Positions 7,028 through 15,834 of a stretch of DNA of 37,316 nt are shown piece after piece. Origin of the DNA: Candidatus Zixiibacteriota bacterium. GTDB lineage: Bacteria; Zixibacteria; MSB-5A5; GN15; FEB-12. Below the pieces are notes generated by a model. It ran no database searches, had not been told where the DNA came from, and was given only the letters and a program-made list of their open reading frames with translations. A program made the translations under genes and the position numbers. The first letter of the stretch is position 1. Every line of letters begins with the position of its first letter. The DNA lies in NCBI GenBank assembly GCA_020344395.1, contig CP070824.1, positions 2,227,470 to 2,264,785 of the forward strand, written 5' to 3'.

Positions 7028-7768
7028 TCAGAACAGTCCTTTCTTTCGCATCTCATTCTGGTCAGAAAGAATGCGAGCGGCTAACTCCGTCCGCTTAGGT
7101 CTGGTGAACTCCTTGACTGCCTGAGGCAGGAGACGAAGAGTCTCTTTCGGGAAGAGCCTGGCCAGTCTTTCCGCCAGGATGAATTCGACTCCAGCCTGCC
7201 TCACCTCGCCCTGATCAACCGTCCTTTGACATATGGCTGCCATTATCCCGGGCAATCCCTGACCTTCAACGAACTCCAGCCTCACCAACAGCAGGGAGTT
7301 CACGTTTATCCTGTCCTGAACTGTTATCAGGGCTCCGCCCCCGCTGATGTTTACACAGCGCGATTCCAACCAGATAAGATCACTCTTCAGCTCCTGCTGC
7401 GGCGCCACCGGCGTGTAAAGAGCTTTCGTGTCCGTACCGGTTCGGACGAACAGGCGCCGCTGAACCCGTTGAAGTCTGGTCGGAGGGCTCAACACCATCT
7501 GCCGGCCATGTTTGAGCCGGCGCCTGATAATCCTCGAATGAAATTGATAAGCAGCATCCTCTCGCGTGAAGGTTACCACCGTCGGTATCTTATCCCTGAG
7601 GCGCGTGTGCCCGCGAACGAATTCAGGCTGGGTGATGACTATGCCGCCATTGACGAAATCTTCGATGCGTGCCTCGTAGATTCCTGCCGCCTTATCCTCA
7701 CCTACGAGCAACGTTATCTTCTCATGCACTCTGAAGAGGTGTTCGGTCTTTTGATCCAGGGCGCGCAT
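7028..7768 (-). CDS. YcgR-like PilZ protein (flagellar brake type), first of three
   Basis: This 246-residue protein has a YcgR-N-like beta domain (about residues 10-98: K-I-T-L-L-V-G, Y-E-A-R-I-E-D, F-H-S-R-I-I-R) and a PilZ domain (about 100-215). The binding motifs R105-x3-R109 (R-R-L-F-V-R) and N140-I-S-G-G-G145 are intact, and A-G-V-E-F-I-L closes the barrel. A C-terminal helix with L-P-K-E-T-L-R-L-L-P is shared in spirit with the second PilZ protein (L-L-P-R-A-A-R-Q-L-L-P), so these two look like diverged duplicates. It is preceded at 17 nt by a DUF2225 gene. Confidence 0.9.
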   Translation of the reverse strand: MRALDQKTEHLFRVHEKITLLVGEDKAAGIYEARIEDFVNGGIVITQPEFVRGHTRLRDKIPTVVTFTREDAAYQFHSRIIRRRLKHGRQMVLSPPTRLQRVQRRLFVRTGTDTKALYTPVAPQQELKSDLIWLESRCVNISGGGALITVQDRINVNSLLLVRLEFVEGQGLPGIMAAICQRTVDQGEVRQAGVEFILAERLARLFPKETLRLLPQAVKEFTRPKRTELAARILSDQNEMRKKGLF

Positions 7769-7785
7769 TTACCATCCCGCCAATA

Positions 7786-8964
7786 CTATGACTTCGTGGC
7801 GGCAGCCAGGTTAACCCGGCCTTGCTCGACAGCCAGTTCAAGAATCTTGCGTGCCAGCGCCGTCCGTGATTGATCGCTTCTATTCTGGTAGATAAAATCC
7901 TGCCCTGTCTTGATGGTGCTCGCGAAGAATCGCTTGGCCTCATCGTAGTCACCAATCCGCCGCGAAAGCTCGGCGATCATGTACGAGGCCTGGATCTGCT
8001 GCGGACCGGGAGCGATATCGCGTCCGGCCGAGAAGGCCTTCTTGTAGTGAAACGCCGCCTTCTGGAGTGCCTCGTGCTCGTTTGTGACTATCTCCGGCCA
8101 TGCCTTGCGCAGATCGCCCAGAAACTTCCCAAACGATTCGTGGCTGCCGAAACCGGTCCCGCTGTCCCCATCGCCGGAGCCCAGTGTGGCCTGCTTGTAT
8201 TCCTCGATCAGACTACCCAGGCTGGACAACTTGCCTCGCGTTTCTTCGATACAACCCGACAGGCCGTCCAGTGATTCGCGGTACCGATCTTGAAAAGCCA
8301 GCATTTCCGATTTCAGATCAGCCGCGATTTGATCCGTCTCGATATGTGATCTGACCTGTTGCTCGAATGTCTTCAGTTCAGTCTCGACAGAGTCCACCAC
8401 CTGGTTCAGTTGGCCGTATTCGTTGTCCAGCTCATGCATCAATCCGCTTACATGAAGGTGTTGAGGGTTATCACCCTTTTGGAGATCGCGATATACCCAG
8501 CCTATCCGCAGATAGAACCTGCCGAGATCCAGTTCGTTGGCATGCTCGGCCAGGAGTTCATCATAAATGGCCAGATGAAGCTTCAGAACCGCCGATTCGT
8601 TGGGATAGCGGTGTATGTCGATTGCCTCGCCGAACTGCTTGATGATCGACTCGGCGGATGACAATTGCTCCAGGTGTTTGTCCTTCACCTGCTTGAGTCG
8701 ATAAGTGCGGAAGGTGTTGTCACTCTTCCAGTCCTTGTACTTGCTGGTGAGTTCGCGCGTGTAGAAGCAGTTGCTACAGGTAGCGGTGAAGAAGACCAGT
8801 GGGTTAAATGCCTGGTAGCGGGGAGTTCGCCAGGTTATGCCCATGGGACTAAAATCGGAATCCCTTCCATCTTCAGTATATGCCCCAACTCGCACCATCT
8901 CAAACTCGTTGATTGTCCTGCATATCGGACACTCAATCTTCAGCAATAAGAACGGATTATCCAT
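7786..8964 (-). CDS. DUF2225 family protein with zinc ribbon and TPR-like helices
   Basis: This 392-residue cytoplasmic protein has an N-terminal zinc-ribbon-like unit (C12-x2-C15 and C63-x2-C66) around the DUF2225 core (R-D-S-D-F, then F-N-P-L-V-F-F-T-A-T-C-S-N-C). A helical middle includes a long coiled coil (about residues 185-255), and the C-terminus has TPR-like helix pairs (about 300-365; A-L-Q-K-A-A-F-H-Y-K-K-A). DUF2225 proteins have no assigned biochemical function; TPR parts usually bind proteins. The spacing to the PilZ genes (17 nt) and the upstream small membrane gene (25 nt) indicates one transcription unit. A scaffold role in the c-di-GMP module is my inference. Confidence 0.82.
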   Translation of the reverse strand: MDNPFLLLKIECPICRTINEFEMVRVGAYTEDGRDSDFSPMGITWRTPRYQAFNPLVFFTATCSNCFYTRELTSKYKDWKSDNTFRTYRLKQVKDKHLEQLSSAESIIKQFGEAIDIHRYPNESAVLKLHLAIYDELLAEHANELDLGRFYLRIGWVYRDLQKGDNPQHLHVSGLMHELDNEYGQLNQVVDSVETELKTFEQQVRSHIETDQIAADLKSEMLAFQDRYRESLDGLSGCIEETRGKLSSLGSLIEEYKQATLGSGDGDSGTGFGSHESFGKFLGDLRKAWPEIVTNEHEALQKAAFHYKKAFSAGRDIAPGPQQIQASYMIAELSRRIGDYDEAKRFFASTIKTGQDFIYQNRSDQSRTALARKILELAVEQGRVNLAAATKS

Positions 8965-8989
8965 CAGTCAAATCTCCAATTGTATAGCG

Positions 8990-9424
8990 CTAGTTGCGAC
9001 TCAGAAAGGCCAGTTCACCCTCGGTTATCGGTAAAGTACGCCTGATTCTTTCCGCAGGCACACCGGTGGACAGCATTTTGCGAGCCAGACGAACCGTCTC
9101 CGCACGATCCCGGCGGCCCGACGCAGACCCTCCGTCATACTCACTCTCCTGCGGAGTAGCCGGCGATCCAGCATCACCGGAGGAAGTATCGAAGTGCAGG
9201 TATTCGCCCCCTGTAGCCTTGATGGATCGTGGCTGCTTCGCGTCGGATTTTCCCGATGCCACATCCGGTTTGACGGCCAACGACTTATGCTGTTGCGTTT
9301 TCTTCTTTCGACGGAACGCGGTAAAAATGAGCGCCCAGAGGAACCCTGCGGCAACGTATCCCAGCACGTTCAGTCCTGTGTCTACGAATCTTTCGCTGAA
9401 AACATCCATGTTAAAGACTTCCAT
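8990..9424 (-). CDS. Small single-pass membrane protein, DUF2802-like C-terminus
   Basis: This 144-residue protein has one transmembrane segment (about residues 17-37) followed by a basic stop-transfer stretch (R-R-K-K-K). A low-complexity linker of about 65 residues leads to a C-terminal helix-turn-helix-like unit (R-A-E-T-V-R-L-A-R-K-M-L, then P-I-T-E-G-E-L-A-F-L). The last part resembles the DUF2802-type module found near fliA in other flagellar operons. The ATG lies close after AGGTAGGA. The function is unknown; position and architecture suggest a membrane-tethered cytoplasmic adaptor. Confidence 0.7.
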   Translation of the reverse strand: MEVFNMDVFSERFVDTGLNVLGYVAAGFLWALIFTAFRRKKKTQQHKSLAVKPDVASGKSDAKQPRSIKATGGEYLHFDTSSGDAGSPATPQESEYDGGSASGRRDRAETVRLARKMLSTGVPAERIRRTLPITEGELAFLSRN

Positions 9425-9450
9425 GTCATCCTACCTCTCTGTCCGGAAAA

Positions 9451-9774
9451 TCATGCCTTCAGGTCGACATGGGTGGTGTCGTCGACATCACCGTCGTCCG
9501 GAGGCAAAGCTCTCTTTTGCCCTGGCGAATCGTCCACATTACCCTCTGCATCTTCCCCTGTCTGTGCGTCCCGGGGAGACTGATGATCTTCTCCGAGCAC
9601 CACTTCATCCTGCATCTGCTCTCTCTTCCGCTTGGTCAGATCATCCTCCATCTTCTCCTTGAGGGCTCGCGACGACTGTCTCTGTTTCTCGCGCTCCGAC
9701 TCCTGCATCGGGTTGACTTTGCCGGGCGGTTGATATGAAATCGCGTCCGTTCCATCCAGCGGCGTATCCACCAT
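9451..9774 (-). CDS. Small charged hypothetical protein
   Basis: This 107-residue hydrophilic protein is unrecognised. Residues about 23-60 are a highly charged probable coiled coil (E-R-E-K-Q-R-Q, K-E-K-M-E-D-D-L-T-K-R-K-R-E). The remainder is acidic and disorder-prone, ending in an Asp-rich stretch. It has no signal peptide or membrane segment. It sits 30 nt after fliA and 26 nt before the DUF2802-like membrane gene, consistent with co-transcription. Small charged proteins are common at this place in flagellar operons, but I cannot assign a role. Confidence 0.65.
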   Translation of the reverse strand: MVDTPLDGTDAISYQPPGKVNPMQESEREKQRQSSRALKEKMEDDLTKRKREQMQDEVVLGEDHQSPRDAQTGEDAEGNVDDSPGQKRALPPDDGDVDDTTHVDLKA

Positions 9775-9804
9775 CAGACACGCTCCCTGTTCGTGTTCTT
9801 CCTG

Positions 9805-10680
9805 CTATCCCGTCAGGGCAAACTTTTCCCTGACCATATTTCTGAGTTTCATCACTGCTCTGGTGTGAATCTGCGATACCCGAGATTCGGAAATCGACAT
9901 CACCTCACCGATTTCCTTGAGCGTCAGCTCCTCGAAGTAATACAGCGCAATCACCAGCTTTTCCTGTTCCGTCAGACGATCGATGGCCACCACTAGGTAT
10001 GAACGTAACTCACCTCGCTCGATTTCACCGAGGATGCTCCCGGCCACTGTGTCACTGACCGTTTCAATGCGCGGAACCTGACGATTGTCGTCCTCGGGAT
10101 AGACAATTTCGTCCAGGGACAGCATGTTGGTGCTGGAGACATCGTCGATGGCCAGGTGAAGCTCACGGTCTGACATATCAAGTTGCTTTGCCAACTCTCT
10201 TCTCTCCGGCGCGCGACCCAGCTCATTCTCCAGAACGGTCATGGCCCTGTCAATCTCTCGTGACTTGGCCCGGGTCGACCTTGGCACCCAGTCCAGAGCG
10301 CGCAATTCGTCAAGTATGGCACCCCTAATCCTGGGCACGGCGTAGGTCTCGAACTTGACTCCACGATCGGGATCAAAATGCCCGAAGGCCTCGATCAAAC
10401 CGATCACACCGGTATTGATCAGATCGGTCAGTTCTACCGATCTGGGAAAACCCATGGCCATCCGCGTAGCCACGTTCCGTACCAGTGGGAGGTATTTGTT
10501 CAGAAGTGTCTGGCGACTTTCTTCCGTGCCGTAACGCTGGTAACGAATCCAGTCGTGTCTGGATACGTCCCATCTCTTTCTTCGCTTCGTTGCCTGTGGT
10601 TTGTCCGTCGTGATGGTTGATTCTTTCGCTTCAGCCATTCGTCCACGTCTCCCGAGGGGTTTTTCTAGCGTGCTAACCAT
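9805..10680 (-). CDS. fliA: RNA polymerase sigma factor FliA (sigma-28)
   Basis: This 291-residue sigma-70-family factor is of FliA/WhiG type and directs transcription of late flagellar genes. It has region 2 (L-P-L-V-R-N-V-A, D-L-I-N-T-G-V-I-G-L-I-E-A, F-E-T-Y-A-V-P-R-I-R-G-A-I-L-D-E-L-R), region 3 (W-V-P-R-S-T-R) and region 4 with the helix-turn-helix L-T-L-K-E-I-G-E-V-M-S-I-S-E-S-R-V-S-Q-I-H. Region 1.1 is absent, as expected. A 40-residue basic N-terminal tail precedes region 2. The ATG at 10680 has AAGGGA at about 11 nt; an ATG at 10638 with GGGAG is an alternative. flhG ends 7 nt upstream, the common flhA-flhF-flhG-fliA order. No flgM anti-sigma gene is in the window. Confidence 0.97.
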   Translation of the reverse strand: MVSTLEKPLGRRGRMAEAKESTITTDKPQATKRRKRWDVSRHDWIRYQRYGTEESRQTLLNKYLPLVRNVATRMAMGFPRSVELTDLINTGVIGLIEAFGHFDPDRGVKFETYAVPRIRGAILDELRALDWVPRSTRAKSREIDRAMTVLENELGRAPERRELAKQLDMSDRELHLAIDDVSSTNMLSLDEIVYPEDDNRQVPRIETVSDTVAGSILGEIERGELRSYLVVAIDRLTEQEKLVIALYYFEELTLKEIGEVMSISESRVSQIHTRAVMKLRNMVREKFALTG

Positions 10681-10687
10681 ATGAATG

Positions 10688-11542
10688 CTATTCCCTTATA
10701 TCGGCGCGGGCCGGAGTATTGTTAATTGTTGAATCTGTCCCGGTGATAGGACCAACTCTCCTCTCAGAGTCGATCCGGGCGGCTAACTCTGTAAGCTCTT
10801 GAGATACAACAGAATCACCCGCCACCGAGTATATTGAGTCTTGTGACGCTATCGACTTCCGTACAACCGGGTCCTCGCTGACAACACCAGCCAACTCGGG
10901 TACCTTCGATAGGAAGCGTCCGCTCACAGCGCAGAATTTCTGATATATATAGTGTGCTTCTTCGCCGTCTTGAGCCCGATTGAGCAGGAGACGACAGTCA
11001 AGCCCGTCACCCGACCGCTGCAGGAACTTGTATAGACCGTAGGCGTCAGATATTGACGTAAACTCCGGGATGAGCACGATCAGGCTCACGTCAGCTCCGT
11101 ATGTCATCGCTGTAAGGGCTGTCGAGACACCGGAGGCCTGATCCACGATTATCGTATCATACAACCGACTGCCCTCGCGCAACGTCTGCATGAACCTGCC
11201 GGCAACATCAATCTCATGCAAACCCAGGTCCGGATCACAGCCAACAGCCGGTAGAATGTCCAGCTTATCGGAAACCGAAGTAACCGCCTCCTCGAGCGTG
11301 AGTTTCCCCCGGGCCACCTCGCCGATACCAAAATCGCAGGTCTGATTGCACAGAATGTGTATGTTTCCACAGTAGAAGTCGGCATCGACCAGCAGCACGC
11401 GCTTCCCCAGCGCGCTCAGACGCTCGGACAGGTTGAATGCCAGCACGGATTTGCCTACCCCTCCTTTGCCGGACAACAACGTGATAATCCGTGCTTCGTG
11501 GCCAGGTCGCGTTCTGGAGTCATGAAGCTTGAGTCTATTCAT
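10688..11542 (-). CDS. flhG: MinD-like ATPase FlhG (flagellar number control)
   Basis: This 284-residue MinD/ParA-type ATPase has the deviant Walker A G-K-G-G-V-G-K-S (25-32), the switch motif L-V-D-A-D (about residues 54-58), and I-I-V-D-Q-A-S-G in place of the more usual D-T-G-A-G. Two C-terminal helices are present but a clear membrane-targeting helix is not. FlhG limits flagellar number and normally stimulates FlhF GTPase through an N-terminal D-Q-A-x-x-L-R motif. Here the 18 residues before the first strand contain no such motif. The gene overlaps flhF by 8 bp. Identity is supported by position and fold; the missing activator motif is directly visible. Confidence 0.93.
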   Translation of the reverse strand: MNRLKLHDSRTRPGHEARIITLLSGKGGVGKSVLAFNLSERLSALGKRVLLVDADFYCGNIHILCNQTCDFGIGEVARGKLTLEEAVTSVSDKLDILPAVGCDPDLGLHEIDVAGRFMQTLREGSRLYDTIIVDQASGVSTALTAMTYGADVSLIVLIPEFTSISDAYGLYKFLQRSGDGLDCRLLLNRAQDGEEAHYIYQKFCAVSGRFLSKVPELAGVVSEDPVVRKSIASQDSIYSVAGDSVVSQELTELAARIDSERRVGPITGTDSTINNTPARADIRE

Positions 11543-12677
11543 GGCATGACTCCTGTCGCATTATGGCGCTAACCATCTGATCTACACTCGGAAGGTAGAC
11601 CCGACCCAACCCGCTGGGAGCATCAGACACGAGCGAGAGGCTCAGGCCGGTCGCTTTACATGCGGCAACGAAACAGCCCCACCGCCTGGTAAGATCAAGC
11701 ATGGTCATTACCAGATGCGTAGGTTCCAGAGACATCACACCTTCAACCAACCTCGCCATATCGCCGCTATCGAAGAGACTCGATAGAACCAAGACTCGAC
11801 AATTAGGCTTCAATCGCTCTACTTGAATCGCGAAACCGGCAACACGCTCGGGGTCGGCCGACAAGGCCGGAGTGTCTATCAGAAGAACCTCGGAATCGGA
11901 CGGCTCATAAGCGGTTGATACCTGCCGCGTATCCAGGACATCGGTTCCGAGGAGATCACCGTAGCTGTGAATCTCATCCAGACCTCCGATCTTGCTTTCA
12001 TCCAGCGATACCAGCCTGACTTTCACGCCGCCCGACACCAGTTCGGCGGCGACTTTTCCCAGCACCGAGGTCTTTCCGACTCCGGCCGGTCCCATGAACA
12101 TGACCCTGTCCCCCGGTTTGAACTGAGGCTGCGACGCCATCAAATCAGACAATTGGGAAGACATTTCGCTCCGCACCGCCTTACCCAGCGCACCGGCCTT
12201 CCCTCCGGCTCGAAGAGCGTTGGTCAATACGGCCAGTGCGAATTCCTCGGGCAGCCCGGATCCCAGCAGCGCATAATAGATGGCCTGCGTGCTTTCGTCG
12301 TCAACGCCCGTGCCGGCACCGGTCGAGCTACCCATGCTCAGGAGCAGATCAAGCTTGCGGTTAACGGCATCCAGACGTGAAGACAGACTGCCGGCGTCAC
12401 CGTACCGCTGATCCATGGGCCCGACTTCCATCGGATTCGGCCCTGAGACGGTTCGGTCGCCGACGCCATCCACCTGCGACATCCCATCCTGTCCCAAATT
12501 CGTACCGGCTTGAGAGGCGGCCGGCTTGTCAAGACATGCCGTCACCTCGATCTTGCTCTCTCCCTTGTCGCCGACCGTCTGGCGCGTTTTCAGCACCACG
12601 GCGTCGCCCCCCAGTTCCGTGCGCACCGCTTTGAGCGCCGCCGCCACGGAATCAGCTGTGAACGACTTGATTATCAT
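11535..12677 (-). CDS. flhF: FlhF, SRP-type GTPase with degenerate G motifs
   Basis: This 380-residue protein starts with the typical FlhF beginning (M-I-I-K-S-F-T-A, then A-L-K-A-V-R-x-E-L-G-G-D-A-V-V-L-K-T-R). A disordered linker (50-95), an N-type helical bundle and a G domain from residue 190 follow. Walker A G-P-A-G-V-G-K-T-S (196-204) is intact. The other SRP GTPase motifs are not: D-T-A-G-R is D-T-P-A-L (268-272), T-K-L-D is T-M-L-D (325-328), the D-T-Y-R-x-x-A motif is D-E-S-K-I-G-G (226-232), and the G-Q-x-V-P-x-D closing motif is absent. It overlaps flhA by 26 bp and flhG by 8 bp. FlhF places the flagellum at the pole; here GTP hydrolysis or guanine selectivity may be lost. Confidence 0.95.
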   Translation of the reverse strand: MIIKSFTADSVAAALKAVRTELGGDAVVLKTRQTVGDKGESKIEVTACLDKPAASQAGTNLGQDGMSQVDGVGDRTVSGPNPMEVGPMDQRYGDAGSLSSRLDAVNRKLDLLLSMGSSTGAGTGVDDESTQAIYYALLGSGLPEEFALAVLTNALRAGGKAGALGKAVRSEMSSQLSDLMASQPQFKPGDRVMFMGPAGVGKTSVLGKVAAELVSGGVKVRLVSLDESKIGGLDEIHSYGDLLGTDVLDTRQVSTAYEPSDSEVLLIDTPALSADPERVAGFAIQVERLKPNCRVLVLSSLFDSGDMARLVEGVMSLEPTHLVMTMLDLTRRWGCFVAACKATGLSLSLVSDAPSGLGRVYLPSVDQMVSAIMRQESCHE

Positions 12678-14754
12678 CTTGCACCTTCACCATTCCGGTG
12701 GACACGAGTTCCACGCTCGGTATTATTTCGTTGTAAGAGAGAACCGCCACCTGCGGCAGCGATGATTCGATCAGTCTCCGCAGGCCCAGCCTGATATTGG
12801 GCGAACAGATCAAGACCGCCGTCAAACCGTTGGTCTGTATCCTCTCCGCCTCTTCTCCGATTCTCTTGATGAGCAGTTCAGACATGGCCGGATCCACCAC
12901 CAGCATGATCCCCTGCTTTGTATTCTGCACCGACTCAGCCAGCTTCTGTTCGATTGCTGGATCAAGCGTAAACACATTCACTCGACCATCCCTGTCCTTG
13001 TACATCTCCGTAATCTGCCGCTTCAGCGCCATGCGGGCATATTCAGCCAGCACGTCCGGTTCCTTGGTCGAGCCGATGTAGTCCGATACCGTCTCGACAA
13101 TACTTGCCATATCACGAATTGACACTCGCTCGGAGAGAAGCGCTTGCAGTACTTTGTGCAGCGTGCCCAGGGGGACCACCTCGGGAATGACCGAATCCAC
13201 CAATGCGGGATAATCCTCTTTGAGTGTATCCACCAGATGCTGCACGTCCTGACGAGTGAGAATCTCGGCGGAAGCACTGCGGATTATCTCAGTCAGATGC
13301 GTCGCGACCACGGCCGAGGGTTCAACGACAGTGAAGTTCTTCGCTTCAGCCACGTCACGCAGCGTCGGAATAATCCAGGTGGCTTTCAGATTGAAGGCCG
13401 GGTCTTTGGTCTCAAATCCGTCAATATCTTCATTAAGGAAACCCGGGTTGATGGCCAGCAGATGATCGGTCATCAGTTCCCAACCGGCCACCGGTATGCC
13501 CTTGATCTTCACCCGGTATTCGTTTGGTTTGAGTTGAACATTGTCGCGGATTCTTATCGGCGGAACCACTATGCCCAGTTCGCCGGCTAGCTGCTTCCGA
13601 ATTGTCGAGATGCGTTCGAGCAGGTCGCCTCCCTGGTTGGCATCGACCATCGGGATCAGGCCGTACCCTATCTCCAGGCCAATCGTATCCACCTTGATCA
13701 GATCTTCCGTCCGTTCAGCCGCACTCATTTGCTGTTTTTCTCTGGCCTTCCTGGCTTCCTCAGCCTTTTCGGATTCAACCCGTTTGCGCATGGCTCCGCG
13801 AGTCGCCAGTCCGATCACACCCACAGCCAATCCCAGTACGATGAACGTCGACGTCGGCATTCCTGGCACCAGTCCGAATAGAAGAAGCACCGTCGCTGCA
13901 ACGAGAATAGCGCGAGGCTGACGCGTCAGTTGAACGGCCAGATCAGCTCCCATGTTGTTGGTGGATGCAGCCCGGGTAACGATGACACCCGAGGCCGTGC
14001 TGACGAGCAGAGCCGGAATCTGGGTCACCAGGCCGTCACCAATTGACAGCAGCGAATACGTTCGCATGGCGTCCGGCAGCGACATATCGTTGATAGCCAC
14101 CCCGATGACGAATCCACCGATGATGTTTATCAGCGTAATAAGAATGCCGGCCACCGCGTCGCCGCGTACAAACTTCGAAGCGCCGTCCATCGCACCGTAG
14201 AAATCCGCTTCACGGGAAATCTCTTCGCGCCGACGACGAGCCTGGGAGTCGTCTATGATACCGGCGTTGAGGTCCGCATCGATGGCCATCTGTTTGCCCG
14301 GCATCGCGTCCAGGGTGAACCTGGCGGCAACTTCTGAAATACGCCCGGCCCCTTTCGTGATAACCACAAACTGAATGATCACCAGAATGACGAAGACGAT
14401 GAATCCCACGACATAATTGCCCTGGACCACGAAATTACCGAACGAGTTGATCACTTCACCGGCGTAGGCCGTACCCAGTATCAGGCGTGTGGAAGCCACG
14501 TTCAGCGACAACCGCATCAGCGTGACGATCAGCAGCATACCGGGGAACACGGAAAGATCGAGAGGGCGCGTCACGTACAGGGTCGACAGCAGGACAACCA
14601 GAGAAAAAGTGATATTGAAGGCCAGGGCGAAATCGAGGAACTTGGTAGGCAGAGGAATCACCAGCACGGTGACGATTCCGATCACACCCAGCGCAAGGAT
14701 GACATCAGAACGTGAAGCCAGCTTCGATACCAGATTGTCGTCAGGGCCTGCCAT
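12652..14754 (-). CDS. flhA: Flagellar export gate protein FlhA
   Basis: This 700-residue protein is normal for FlhA. An N-terminal block of about eight transmembrane helices (residues 18-320) contains the FHIPEP-family signature around residues 145-175 (F-T-L-D-A-M-P-G-K-Q-M-A-I-D-A-D-L). A linker leads to the large cytoplasmic domain (about 350-690) that docks export chaperones and substrates. FlhA forms the nonameric ring of the type III export gate and uses the proton motive force. The ATG is 3 nt after the flhB stop, and the end overlaps flhF by 26 bp. Nothing is missing. Confidence 0.98.
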   Translation of the reverse strand: MAGPDDNLVSKLASRSDVILALGVIGIVTVLVIPLPTKFLDFALAFNITFSLVVLLSTLYVTRPLDLSVFPGMLLIVTLMRLSLNVASTRLILGTAYAGEVINSFGNFVVQGNYVVGFIVFVILVIIQFVVITKGAGRISEVAARFTLDAMPGKQMAIDADLNAGIIDDSQARRRREEISREADFYGAMDGASKFVRGDAVAGILITLINIIGGFVIGVAINDMSLPDAMRTYSLLSIGDGLVTQIPALLVSTASGVIVTRAASTNNMGADLAVQLTRQPRAILVAATVLLLFGLVPGMPTSTFIVLGLAVGVIGLATRGAMRKRVESEKAEEARKAREKQQMSAAERTEDLIKVDTIGLEIGYGLIPMVDANQGGDLLERISTIRKQLAGELGIVVPPIRIRDNVQLKPNEYRVKIKGIPVAGWELMTDHLLAINPGFLNEDIDGFETKDPAFNLKATWIIPTLRDVAEAKNFTVVEPSAVVATHLTEIIRSASAEILTRQDVQHLVDTLKEDYPALVDSVIPEVVPLGTLHKVLQALLSERVSIRDMASIVETVSDYIGSTKEPDVLAEYARMALKRQITEMYKDRDGRVNVFTLDPAIEQKLAESVQNTKQGIMLVVDPAMSELLIKRIGEEAERIQTNGLTAVLICSPNIRLGLRRLIESSLPQVAVLSYNEIIPSVELVSTGMVKVQDDNQVVHS

Positions 14755-14757
14755 GGA

Positions 14758-15828
14758 CTATTCCGTTACCTTCTTTTTCAAGCGATAGACATAAGCCAGA
14801 ATTTCCGCCACTGCCCGGTAGAGCTTCTGGGGCACCACGTCACCCACTTCGCACACCTTGTAGAGCGCCCTGGCCAGCGGCCTGTCTTCGACGATGGGAA
14901 TATCATGCTCTCGGGCGATCTCTTTGATCTTCTCCGCAACCAGCCGGGCACCTTTGGCCACCACCTGGGGCGCGCTCATCAGATCCAGGTCATACTTGAG
15001 GGCAACGGCCAGGTGAACCGGGTTGGTGATCACGACATCAGCTGTAGTCACGTCCGCCATCATCCGCTTGCGAGACATCTCACGCTGTATCTGCCTCACC
15101 CTTGCCTTTATTTGAGGGTTACCTTCAGTATCCTTTAACTCGTCGCGAACCTCCTGCTTGGTCATGCGAATTGATTTCTCGTGCTCGTACCGCTGGTAGA
15201 TGAAATCAAGAATGGCGATGACCAGTATTCCGGCTCCCACTTTCAGTGCCACCGTTAGAGACATCTTGACCATGGTCACCGCGAACTGGGACACGCTCAT
15301 ATCAGGCAGCAGGAAAAACTCGTCGAACTCAGCCGAAATCGCCTTGTAGGCGATGAATCCGATGATCATCAGCTTGATACTGTCACGAATGAGCGTCACC
15401 AGCGAACGCAGCGAGAACAGACGCTTGAGTCCTCTAATTACGTCCAGCTTTTCGAATTTGGGTTGGGCTGCTTTAGGCGTTATCTTGAAGCCGACCTGGG
15501 CCACGTTGGCCAGCACAGCCACTGACACTGTCAACGCGAACACGGGACCGAGCATGCCGAAGAATTGGCCTATGCTGTTGGTGAAGACGCTCGCAAAGGT
15601 CGGATCGGAGCCGGCAATCGTCGGGGCGTTGGCCATGATCTGTCGCATGAATTGCTGCAACCCGCCGGACAGATGAGAACCAGCAATCCAGAGCATGAGT
15701 CCGCCGATTACAACCATAACCGCAGAGTTTAACTCGACCGATTTGGCCACGCGGCCTTCTTCACGCGCCTTTTCGCGCCGGCGTACTGTGGCTTTCTCAG
15801 TTCGTTCCTGTAAGGGTTGCTCTGCCAT
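14758..15828 (-). CDS. flhB: Flagellar export switch protein FlhB
   Basis: This 356-residue protein has four transmembrane segments (about residues 35-58, 88-112, 150-175, 188-215) after the typical E-R-T-E-K-A-T-x-R-R-R-x-K-A-R-E-E-G-x-V-A-K-S start. The cytoplasmic domain carries the autocleavage site, here N269-P270-V271-H272 followed by L-A-V-A-L-K-Y. The usual motif is N-P-T-H; cleaved Asn and Pro are kept but Thr is Val. FlhB switches export from rod/hook to filament substrates and interacts with FliK, also encoded here. It lies 6 nt after fliR and 3 nt before flhA. The family is certain; the motif variant is noteworthy. Confidence 0.98.
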   Translation of the reverse strand: MAEQPLQERTEKATVRRREKAREEGRVAKSVELNSAVMVVIGGLMLWIAGSHLSGGLQQFMRQIMANAPTIAGSDPTFASVFTNSIGQFFGMLGPVFALTVSVAVLANVAQVGFKITPKAAQPKFEKLDVIRGLKRLFSLRSLVTLIRDSIKLMIIGFIAYKAISAEFDEFFLLPDMSVSQFAVTMVKMSLTVALKVGAGILVIAILDFIYQRYEHEKSIRMTKQEVRDELKDTEGNPQIKARVRQIQREMSRKRMMADVTTADVVITNPVHLAVALKYDLDLMSAPQVVAKGARLVAEKIKEIAREHDIPIVEDRPLARALYKVCEVGDVVPQKLYRAVAEILAYVYRLKKKVTE

Positions 15829-15834
15829 CTAGCC

